DNA from: Cristatella mucedo
Lineage: Eukaryota; Bryozoa; Phylactolaemata; Cristatellidae
Reading direction: 5' to 3'
NCBI GenBank assembly: GCA_009760855.2
Contig: WPIO01000527.1
Coordinates: 1-30,691 of the forward strand
Length of the DNA stretch: 30,691 bases
Part shown: positions 22,285 to 30,691 of the stretch, piece after piece
How positions within the stretch are numbered: position 1 is the first letter of the stretch
Layout of the letters: each line of letters starts with the position of its first letter
The notes under the pieces: model-generated
Seen by the model: the letters and a program-made list of their open reading frames with translations, nothing else
Told to the model about the DNA's origin: nothing
Database searches by the model: none
Position numbers and translations under genes: made by a program

Positions 22285-22302
22285 ACTGGCAGCAGAGTGC
22301 TG
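22285..22302 (+). other. Conserved 15-bp dyad in the satellite monomer (representative copy)
   Basis: GCAGCAGAGTGCTGC is a perfect inverted repeat: 6-bp arms GCAGCA and TGCTGC around a 3-nt centre GAG. It lies at monomer positions 99-113 and is the best-preserved word shared by both domains, although neighbouring positions differ between families. Exceptions exist: GGTAGCAGATTGCTGC in subtype J, GAAAGAAGAGTGGGG in B and GGAAGTAGAGTGCTGC in I. A role as a protein-binding site or hairpin is inference only. Confidence 0.7.
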
Positions 22303-22317
22303 CACCATGTTTAAAGC

Positions 22318-22362
22318 ATTTCGCACGTAAATAACACGTTTCGCACGAGTTCGCACCAGATC
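22318..22362 (+). other. TTCGCAC motif cluster with 10-bp spacing (representative copy)
   Basis: In the right-domain monomer TTCGCAC occurs three times, at positions 5-11, 25-31 and 35-41. A related GATCGCG follows 10 bp after the last. Starts are therefore spaced 20, 10 and 10 bp, close to one or two DNA helical turns. The left-domain monomers keep TTCGCAC at the first two places and TTCGCAG at the third. This may be a remnant of a short ancestral repeat or a phased binding site. The sequence shows only the spacing. Confidence 0.65.
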
Positions 22363-25300
22363 GCGGAATATGTAGAAACTTCAAATCTGCATGTCGGAGC
22401 GTGGGCTGACTGGCAGCAGAGTGCTGCACCATGTTTAAAGCATTTCGCACGTAAATAACACGTTTCGCACGAGTTCGCACCAGATCGCGGAATATGTAGA
22501 AACTTCAAATCTGCATGTCGGAGCGTGCGGTGACTGGCAGCAGAGTGCTGCAATATTTTTAAAGCATTTCGCACGTAAATAACACGTTTCGCACGAGTTC
22601 GCACCAGATCGCGGAATATGTAGAAACTTCAAATCTGCATGTCGGAGCGTGCGCTGACTGGCAGCAGAGTGCTGCACCATGTTTTAAAGCGTTTTGCACG
22701 GAAATAACACGTTTCGCACGAGTTCGCACCAGATCGCGGAATATGTAGAAACTTCAAATCTGCATGTCGGAGCGTGCGCTGACTGGCAGCAGAGTGCTGC
22801 ACCATGTTTAAAGCATTTCGCACGTAAATAACACGTTTCGCACGAGTTCGCACCAGATCGCGGAATATGTAGAAACTTCAAATCTGCATGTCGGAGCGTG
22901 CGCTGACTGGCAGCAGAGTGCTGCACCATGTTTAAAGCATTTCGCACGTAAATAACACGTTTCGCACGAGTTCGCACCAGATCGCGGAATGTGTAGAAAC
23001 TTCAAATCTGCATGTCGGAGCGTGCGCTGACTGGCAGCAGAGTGCTGCACCATGTTTAAAGCATTTCGCACGTAAATAACACGTTTCGCACGAGTTCGCA
23101 CCAGATCGCGGAATATGTAGAAACTTCAAATCTGCATGTCGGAGCGTGTGCTGACTGGCAGCAGAGTGTTGCACCATGTTTAAAGCATTTCGCACGTAAA
23201 TAACACGTTTCGCACGAGTTCGCACCAGATCGCAGAATGTGTAGAAACTTCAAATCTGCATGTCGGAGCGTGTGCTGACTGGCAGCAGAGTGCTGCACCA
23301 TGTTTAAAGCATTTCGCACGTAAATAACACGTTTCGCACGAGTTCGCACCAGATCGCGGAATGTGTAGAAACTTCAAATCTGCATGTCGGAGCGTGCGCT
23401 GACTGGCAGCAGAGTGCTGCACCATGTTTAAAGCATTTCGCACGTAAATAACACGTTTCGCACGAGTTCGCACCAGATCGCGGAATATGTAGAAACTTCA
23501 AATCTGCATGTCGGAGCGTGTGCTGACTGGCAGCAGAGTGCTGCACCATGTTTAAAGCATTTCGCACGTAAATAACACGTTTCGCACGAGTTCGCACCAG
23601 ATCGCGGAATGTGTAGAAACTTCAAATCTGCATGTCGGAGCGTGCGCTGACTGGCAGCAGAGTGCTGCACCATGTTTAAAGCATTTCGCACGTAAATAAC
23701 ACGTTTCGCACGAGTTCGCACCAGATCGCGGAATATGTAGAAACTTCAAATCTGCATTTCGGAGCGTGTGGCTGACTGGCAGCAGAGTGCTGCACCATGT
23801 TTAAAGCATTTCGCACGTAAATAACACGTTTCGCACGAGTTCGCACCAGATCGCGGAATATGTAGAAACTTCAAATCTGCATGTCGGAGCGTGCGCTGAC
23901 TGGCAGCAGAGTGCTGCACCATGTTTAAAGCATTTCGCACGTAAATAACACGTTTCGCACGAGTTCGCACCAGATCGCGGAATATGTAGAAACTTCAAAT
24001 CTGCATGTCGGAGAGCGTGTGCTGACTGGCAGCAGAGTGCTCCTGCACCATGTTTAAAGCATTTCGCACGTAAATAACACGTTTTCGCACGAGTTCGCAC
24101 CAGATCGCGGAATATGTAGAAACTTCAAATCTGCATGTCGGAGCGTGCGCTGACTGGCAGCAGAGTGCTGCACCATGTTTAAAGCATTTCGCACGTAAAT
24201 AACACGTTTCGCACGAGTTCGCACCAGATCGCGGAATATGTAGAAACTTCAAATCTGCATGTCGGAGCGTGCGCTGACTGGCAGCAGAGTGCTGCACCAT
24301 GTTTAAAGCATTTCGCACGTAAATAACACAGTTCGCACGAGTTCGCACCAGATCGCGGAATATGTAGAAACTTCAAATCTGCATGTCGGAGCGTGCGCTG
24401 ACTGGCAGCAGAGTGCTGCACCATGTTTAAAGCATTTCGCACGTAAATAACACGTTTCGCACGAGTTCGCACCAGATCGCGGAATGTGTAGAAACTTCAA
24501 ATCTGCATGTCGGAGCGTGCGCTGACTGGCAGCAGAGTGCTGCACCATGTTTAAAGCATTTCGCACGTAAATAACACGTTTCGCACGAGTTCGCACCAGA
24601 TCGCGGAATATGTAGAAACTTCAAATCTGCATGTCGGAGCGTGCGCTGACTGGCAGCAGAGTGCTGCACCATGTTTAAAGCATTTCGCACGTAAATAACA
24701 CGTTTTTCGCACGAGTTCGCACCAGATCGCGGAATGTGTAGAAACTTCAAATCTGCATGTCGGAGCGTGCGCTGACTGGCAGCAGAGTGCTGCACCATGT
24801 TTAAAGCATTTCGCACGTAAATAACACGTTTCGCACGAGTTCGCACCAGATCGCGGAATGTGTAGAAACTTCAAATCTGCATGTCGGAGCGTGCGCTGAC
24901 TGGCAGCAGAGTGCTGCACCATGTTTAAAGCATTTCGCACGTAAATAACACGTTTCGCACGAGTTCGCACCAGATCGCGGAATATGTAGAAACTTCAAAT
25001 CTGCATGTCGGAGCGTGTGCTGACTGGCAGCAGAGTGCTGCACCATGTTTAAAGCATTTCGCACGTAAATAACACGTTTCGCACGAGTTCGCACCAGATC
25101 GCGGAATATGTAGAAACTTCAAATCTGCATGTCGGAGCGTGCGGCTGACTGGCAGCAGAGTGCTGCACCATGTTTAAAGCATTTCGCACGTAAATAACAC
25201 GTTTCGCACGAGTTCGCACCAGATCGCGGAATATGTAGAAACTTCAAATCTGCATGTCGGAGCGTGTGCTGACTGGCAGCAGAGTGCTGCACCATGTTTT

Positions 25301-25950
25301 AAAGCATTTCGCACGTAAATAACACGTTTCGCACGAGTTCGCACCAGATCGCAGAATGTGTAGAAACTTCAAATCTGCATGTCGGAGCGTGTGCTGACTG
25401 GCAGCAGAGTGCTGCACCATGTTTAAAGCATTTCGCACGTAAATAACACGTTTCGCACGAGTTCGCACCAGATCGCGGAATGTGTAGAAACTTCAAATCT
25501 GCATGTCGGAGCGTGTGCTGACTGGCAGCAGAGTGCTGCACCATGTTTAAAGCATTTCGCACGTAAATAACACGTTTTTGCACGAGTTCGCACCAGATCG
25601 CGGAATGTGTAGAAACTTCAAATCTGCATGTCGGAGCGTGTGCTGACTGGCAGCAGAGTGCTGCACCATGTTTAAAGCATTTCGCACGTAAATAACACGT
25701 TTCGCACGAGTTCGCACCAGATCGCGGAATGTGTAGAAAAACTTCAAATCTGCATGTCGGAGCGTGCGCTGACTGGCAGCAGAGTGCTGCACCATGTTTA
25801 AAGCATTTCGCACGTAAATAAAACGTTTCGCACGAGTTCGCACCAGATCGCGGAATGTGTAGAAACTTCAAATCTGCATGTCGGAGCGTGCGCTGACTGG
25901 CAGCAGAGTGCTGCACCATGTTTAAAGCATTTCGCACGTAAATAACACGT

Positions 25951-28900
25951 TTTAAACGAGTTCGCACCAGATCGCGGAATATGTAGAAACTTCAAATCTG
26001 CATGTCGGAGCGTGCGCTGACTGGCAGCAGAGTGCTGCACCATGTTTAAAGCATTTCGCACGTAAATAACACGTTTCGCACGAGTTCGCACCAGATCGCG
26101 GAATATGTAGAAACTTCAAATCTGCATGTCGGAGCGTGGGCTGACTGGCAGCAGAGTGCTGCACCATGTTTAAAGCATTTCGCACGTAAATAACACGTTT
26201 CGCATTAGTTCGCACCAGATCGCGGAATGTGTAGAAACTTCAAATCTGCATGTCGGAGCGTGTGCTGACTGGCAGCAGAGTGCTGCACCATGTTTAAAGC
26301 ATTTCGCACGTAAATAACACGTTTCGCACTAGTTCGCACCAGATCGCGGAATGTATAGAAACTTCAAATCTGCATGTCGGAGCATGCGCTGACTGGCAGC
26401 AGAGTGCTGCACCATACTTAAAGCATTTCGCACGTAAATAACACGTTTCGCACGAGTTCGCACCAGATCGCGGAATGTGTAGAAACTCTAAATCTGCATG
26501 TCGGAGCGTGCGCTGACTGGCAGCAGAGTGCTGCACCATGTTTAAAGCATTTCGCACGTAAATAACAAATTTCGCACAAGTTCGCACCAGATCGCGGAAT
26601 ATGTAGAAACTTCAAATCTGCATGTCGAAGCGTGTGCTGACGGGCAGCAGAGTGCTGCACCATGATTAGAGCATTTCGCACGTAAATAACACGTTTCGCA
26701 CGAGTTCGCACCAGATCGCGGAATGTGTAGAAACTTCAAATCTGCATGTCGGAGCGTGCGGTTGCTGGCAGCAGAGTGCTGCACCATGTTTAAAGCATTT
26801 CGCACGTAAATAACACGGTTCGCACGAGTTAGCACCAGATCGCGGAATGTGTAGAAACATCAAATCTGCATGTCGGAGCGTGGGCTGACTGGCAGCAGAG
26901 TGCGGCACCATGATTAGAGCATTTCGCACGTAAATAACACGTTTTAAACGAGTTCGCACCAGATCGCGGAATATGTAGAAACTTCGATTCTGCATGTCGG
27001 AGCATGCGGTGGCTGGCAGCACAGTGCTGCACCATGTTTAAAGCATTTCGCACGTAAATAACCCGTTTCGCACGAGTTCGCAGCAGATCGCGGAATATGA
27101 AGAAACTTCAAATCTGCATGTCGGAGCGTGTGCTGAAGTGCAGCAGAGTGCTGCACCATGTTTAAAGCATTTCGCACGTAAATAACACGTTTCGCACGAG
27201 TTCGCACCAGATCGCGAAATATGTAAACACTTCAAATTTTCATGTCGGAGCGTGCTCTGACTGGCAGCAGAGTGCTGCACCATGTTTAAAGCATTTCGCA
27301 CGGAAATAACACGTTTCGCACGAGTTCGCAGCAGATCGCGGAATATGAAGAAACTTCAAATCTGCATGTCGGAGCGTGCACTGAAGTGCAGCAGAGTGCT
27401 GCACCATGATTAGAGCATTTCGCACGTAAATAACACGTTTCGCACGAGTTCGCACCAGATCGCGGAATTTGTAGAAACTTCAAATCTGTATGTCGGAGCG
27501 TGCGCTGACTGGATGCAGAGTTCTGCACCATGTTTAAAGCATTTCGCACGTAAATAACAAATTTCGCACAAGTTCGCACCAGATCGCGGAATATGTAGAA
27601 ACTTAAAATCTGCATGTCGAAGCGTGCGCTGACGGGCAGCAGAGTGCTGCACCATGATTAGAGCATTTCGCACGTGAATAACACGTTTTAAACGAGTTCG
27701 CACCAGATCGCGGAATATGTAGAAACTTCAAATCTGCATGTCGGAGCATGCGGTTGCTGGCAGCAGAGTGCTGCACCATGTTTAAAGCATTTCGCACGTA
27801 AATAACACGTTTTGCACGAGTTCGCACCAGATCGCAGAAAGTGTAGTAACTTCAAATCTGCATGTCGGAGCGTGCGCTGACTGGCAGCAGAGTGCTGCAC
27901 CATGTTTAAAGCATTTTGCACGGAAATAACACGTTTCGCACAAGTTCGCACCAGATCGCGGAATATGTAGAAACTTCAAATCTGCATGTCGGAGCGTGTG
28001 CTGACTGGCAGCAGAGTGCTGCACCATGTTTAAAGCATTTCGCACGTAAATAACACGTTTCGCACGAGTTCGCACCAGATCGCGGAATGTGTAAAAACTT
28101 CAAACCTGCATGTCGGAGCGTGAGCGGACTGGCAGCAGAGTGCTGCACCATGTTTAAAGCATTTCGCACGTAAATAACACGTTTCGCACGAGTTCGCACC
28201 AGATCGCGGAATGTGTAGAAACTTCAAATCTGCATGTCGGAGCGTGGGCTGACTGGCAGCAGAGTGCTGCACCATGTTTAAAGCATTTCGCACGTAAATA
28301 ACACGTTTCGCACGAGTTCGCACCAGATCGCGGAATGTGTAGAAACTTCAAATCTGCATGTCGGAGCGTGTGCTGACTGGCAGCAGAGTGCTGCACCATG
28401 TTTAAAGCATTTCGCACGTAAATAACACGTTTCGCACGAGTTCGCACCAGATCGCGGAATATGTAGAAACTTCAAATCTGCATGTCGGAGCATGCGGTTG
28501 CTGGCAGCAGAGTGCTGCACCATGTTTAAAGCATTTCGCACGTAAATAACACGTTTCGCACGAGTTCGCACCAGATCGCGGAATATGTAGAAACTTCAAA
28601 TCTGCATGTCGGAGCGTGCGCTGACTGGCAGCAGAGTGCTGCACCATGTTTAAAGCATTTCGCACGTAAATAACACGTTTCGCACGAGTTCGCACCAGAT
28701 CGCGGAATGTGTAGAAACTTCAAATCTGCATGTCGGAGCGTGTGCTGACTGGCAGCAGAGTGCTGCACCATGTTTAAAGCATTTCGCACGTAAATAACAC
28801 GTTTCGCACGAGTTCGCACCAGATCGCGGAATGTGTAGAAACTTCAAATCTGCATGTCGGAGCGTGCGCTGACTGGCAGCAGAGTGCTGCACCATGTTTA

Positions 28901-29423
28901 AAGCATTTCGCACGTAAATAACACGTTTCGCACGAGTTCGCACCAGATCGCGGAATGTGTAGAAACTTCAAATCTGCATGTCGGAGCGTGCGCTGACTGG
29001 CAGCAGAGTGCTGCACCATGTTTAAAGCATTTCGCACGTAAATAACACGTTTCGCACGAGTTCGCACCAGATCGCGGAATATGTAGAAACTTAAAATCTG
29101 CATGTCGGAGCGTGTGCTGACTGGCAGCAGAGTGCTGCACCATGTTTAAAGCATTTCGCACGTAAATAACACGTTTCGCACGAGTTCGCACCAGATCGCG
29201 GAATGTGTAGAAACTTCAAATCTGCATGTCGGAGCGTGCGCTGACTGGCAGCAGAGTGCTGCACCATGTTTAAAGCATTTCGCACGTAAATAACACGTTT
29301 CGCACGAGTTCGCACCAGATCGCGGAATGTGTAGAAAACTTCAAATCTGCATGTCGGAGCGTGCGCTGACTGGCAGCAGAGTGCTGCACTATGTTTAAAG
29401 CATTTCGCACGTAAATAACACGT
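25951..29423 (+). repeat. Segment of the right domain with 6- and 8-monomer periodicity
   Basis: Rare variants recur at exact multiples of 124 bp. TTTAAACGAG is at 25951, 26943, 27687 and 29424. TGCGGTTGCTGG is near 26757, 27749, 28493 and 29486. GATTAGAGC is at 26664, 26912, 27408 and 27656. TGACGGGCAGC is at 26638 and 27630. CAAATTTCGCACAAG is at 26566 and 27558. Spacings are 992 bp (8 monomers) and 744 bp (6 monomers), with 248 bp inside the GATTAGAGC pairs. Multi-monomer blocks were therefore duplicated here after the family had become uniform. The stretch about 26400-27900 is visibly more variable than its neighbours. Confidence 0.85.
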
Positions 29424-30691
29424 TTTAAACGAGTTCGCACCAGATCGCGGAATGTGTAGAAACTTCAAATCTGCATGTCGGAGCGTGCGGTTGCTGGCAG
29501 CAGAGTGCTGCACCATGTTTAAAGCATTTCGCACGTAAATAACACGTTTCGCACGAGTTCGCACCAGATCGCGGAATGTGTAGAAACTTCAAATCTGCAT
29601 GTCGGAGCGTGCGCTGACTGGCAGCAGAGTTCTGCACCATGTTTAAAGCATTTCGCACGTAAATAACACGTTTCGCACGAGTTCGCACCAGATCGCGGAA
29701 TATGTAGAAACTTCAAATCTGCATGTCGGAGCGTGCGCTGACTGGCAGCAGAGTGCTGCACCATGTTTAAAGCATTTCGCACGTAAATAACACGTTTCGC
29801 ACGAGTTCGCACCAGATCGCGGAATTTGTAGAAACTTCAAATCTGCATGTCGGAGCGTGCGCTGACTGGCAGCAGAGTGCTGCACCATGTTTAAAGCATT
29901 TCGCACGTAAATAACACGTTTCGCACGAGTTCGCACCAGATCGCGGAATGTGTAGAAACTTCAAATCTGCATGTCGGAGCGTGAGCTGACTGGCAGCAGA
30001 GTGCTGCACCATGTTTAAAGCATTTCGCACGTAAATAACACGTTTCGCACGAGTTCGCACCAGATCGCGGAATATGTAGAAACTTCAAATCTGCATGTCG
30101 GAGCGTGCGCTGACTGGCAGCAGAGTGCTGCACCATGTTTAAAGCATTTCGCACGTAAATAACACGTTTCGCACGAGTTCGCACCAGATCGCGGAATTTG
30201 TAGAAACTTCAAATCTGCATGTCGGAGCGTGTGCTGACTGGCAGCAGAGTTCTGCACCATGTTTAAAGCATTTCGCACGTAAATAACACGTTTCGCACGA
30301 GTTCGCACCAGATCGCGGAATGTGTAGAAACTTCAAATCTGCATGTCGGAGCGTGCGCTGACTGGCAGCAGAGTGCTGCACCATGTTTAAAGCATTTCGC
30401 ACGTAAATAACACGTTTCGCACGAGTTCGCACCAGATCGCGGAATGTGTAGAAACTTCAAATCTGCATGTCGGAGCGTGCGCTGACTGGCAGCAGAGTGC
30501 TGCACCATGTGTTTAAAGCATTTCGCACGTAAATAACACGTTTCGCACGAGTTCGCACCAGATCGCGGAATGTGTGTAGAAACTTCAAATCTGCATGTCG
30601 GAGCGTGCGCTGACTGGCAGCAGAGTGCTGCACCATGTTTAAAGCATTTCGCACGTAAATAACACGTTTTGCACAAGTTCGCACCAGATCG
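28431..30691 (+). repeat. Homogeneous core of the right domain, second block
   Basis: About 18 near-identical monomers continue to the window edge. The same GAATATGTAG/GAATGTGTAG polymorphism is present, with a third state GAATTTGTAG at 29823 and 30195. Two small insertions lie near the end: CATGTGTTTAAAG at 30507 and GTGTGTAGAAAC at 30572. The last monomer is cut by the window end. Confidence 0.83.

Larger units (their letters stand above)
22065..25950 (+). repeat. Homogeneous core of the right domain, first block
   Basis: About 31 monomers differ mostly at two sites: GAATATGTAG versus GAATGTGTAG, and GAGCGTGCGCTGAC versus GAGCGTGTGCTGAC. The two forms are intermixed along the block without an obvious multimer period. 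Scattered 1-6 bp insertions occur, such as GGAGAGCGTG at 24010, GTGCTCCTGCACC at 24038 and CACGTTTTTCGCACG at 24700. There is nothing else in this stretch. Confidence 0.85.
1..30691 (+). repeat. Satellite DNA array, ~124-bp monomer, spans entire window
   Basis: The same ~124-bp unit repeats from the first to the last base, always in the same orientation, about 247 times and without unique spacers. Each unit can be phased on GCATTTCGCAC. It then contains TTCGCAC-type words, GATCGCGGAATAT, GAAACTTCAAATCTGC, a variable stretch around GTCGGAGCGTG, and the dyad GCAGCAGAGTGCTGC before the next unit. Unit lengths are mostly 123-125 bp. The array enters and leaves the window in mid-array, so its full size is unknown. 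No gene lies in it: frames are open only because the repeat has few stops, and the open frames step by exactly one monomer. Such arrays are typical of eukaryotic constitutive heterochromatin. Centromere function is an inference that sequence alone cannot establish. Confidence 0.98.
20721..30691 (+). repeat. Right satellite domain: homogeneous 124-bp monomer array
   Basis: About 80 monomers of one family, most differing at only a few sites. Family-specific words, with positions in a unit starting GCATTT, are CACGTAAATAACACG (9-23), TTCGCACCAGATCG (35-48), GAATATGTAG or GAATGTGTAG (51-60), CTGCATGTCGGAGCG (72-86), CTGACTGGCAGCAG (91-104) and CACCATGTTTAAA (112-124). The consensus is exactly 124 bp with 61 G+C and 11 CpG. 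Many monomers carry DraI (TTTAAA) and few or none carry XbaI (TCTAGA), the reverse of the commonest left subtypes. The array continues past the end of the window. Confidence 0.95.

Noticed and set aside
22808-23101. Repeated 97-codon minus-strand frames every 124 bp across the right domain
   Set aside because: The frames start and stop at the same monomer positions and overlap one another by design of a 124-bp (3n+1) period. Real genes would not overlap in steps of one satellite unit. No promoter, splice or coding signal was seen.
22065-25950. A multimer period in the first homogeneous block, suggested by CGCAGAATGTG at about 23230 and 25350 (about 17 monomers apart)
   Set aside because: Only this variant pair shows that spacing. 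The neighbouring monomer states do not match at the same offset, so a HOR is not supported there.
25299-25967. Longest open frame in the window, 222 codons on the minus strand
   Set aside because: It reads right-domain monomers in successive phases and is longer than its neighbours only because small insertions at about 25577 and 25740 shift the frame around the usual stop. There is no codon-level conservation, and the same peptides recur in all phases.
20721-30691. CRISPR array
   Set aside because: Units are contiguous 124-bp repeats with no alternation of short repeats and unique spacers, and there are no cas genes.
1-30691. Mobile element, integron cassette array or rolling-circle element embedded in the array
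   Set aside because: No transposase or integrase frame, no terminal repeats and no non-satellite insertion was found. Every 124-bp step can be aligned to the monomer.
1-30691. tRNA, rRNA or other structured RNA genes
   Set aside because: The dyad is too short for a known RNA fold. TTCGNNNC-like words such as TTCGCACC only resemble the T-loop (B box) by chance. No cloverleaf or A-box partner was found at the right spacing.
1-30691. Telomeric or simple-sequence repeat tracts
   Set aside because: No TTAGGG-, TTTAGGG- or TTAGG-type runs were seen, and the only homopolymers are short (up to 8 bases near 17083).
1-30691. Inverted segments or a change of array orientation
   Set aside because: All monomers read the same way. 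I looked for the reverse complement of GCATTTCGCAC and of CTTCAAATCTGC in the listed strand and found none.

Overview
The whole 30.7-kb window is one tandemly repeated satellite DNA array. All of it is built from a monomer of about 124 bp, head to tail in one orientation, roughly 247 copies, with no unique sequence between units. I find no protein-coding gene, RNA gene, transposon, CRISPR array or origin. Open frames of 60-222 codons exist on both strands, but they are by-products of the repeat: 124 is one more than a multiple of 3, so each frame reads successive monomers in rotating phase. A multi-kilobase array with multimeric higher-order repeats (HORs) points to eukaryotic heterochromatin (centromeric, pericentromeric or subtelomeric). 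The species cannot be named from the sequence. The right-hand monomer is about 49% G+C with 11 CpG per 124 bp, about 1.5 times the number expected from its base composition. This argues against a lineage or locus with strong CpG decay.

Layout. (1) 1-20594 is the left domain, made of many diverged monomer subtypes that I letter A-Z. 4-4224 carries an 11-monomer HOR of 1366 bp, as two full copies, one 7-monomer copy and a 5-monomer remnant. 4225-5220 is a bridge. 5221-13337 carries a second HOR of about 20 monomers in copies of 2484, 2497 and 2143 bp plus a partial copy. 13338-18450 is a mosaic of subtypes from both HORs, and 18451-20594 is a degraded further copy of the second HOR. (2) 20595-20720 is one hybrid monomer at the domain boundary. 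(3) 20721-30691 is the right domain, about 80 nearly identical copies of one monomer family. It is more variable at its left edge (20721-21940) and in an internal zone (about 25950-28430) where variants recur at 6- and 8-monomer spacing.

The most informative features are the sharp change from a HOR-structured divergent array to a homogeneous one, patches of each family inside the other, and subtype T of the left domain as the nearest visible relative of the right family. Also notable are a conserved 15-bp dyad and a 10-bp-spaced TTCGCAC motif in most monomers, and a cluster of 2-6 bp insertions at 16.8-20.4 kb that may be sequencing error or real slippage. Subtype letters are my own labels. 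Repeat boundaries were read by eye and are good to a few bases.
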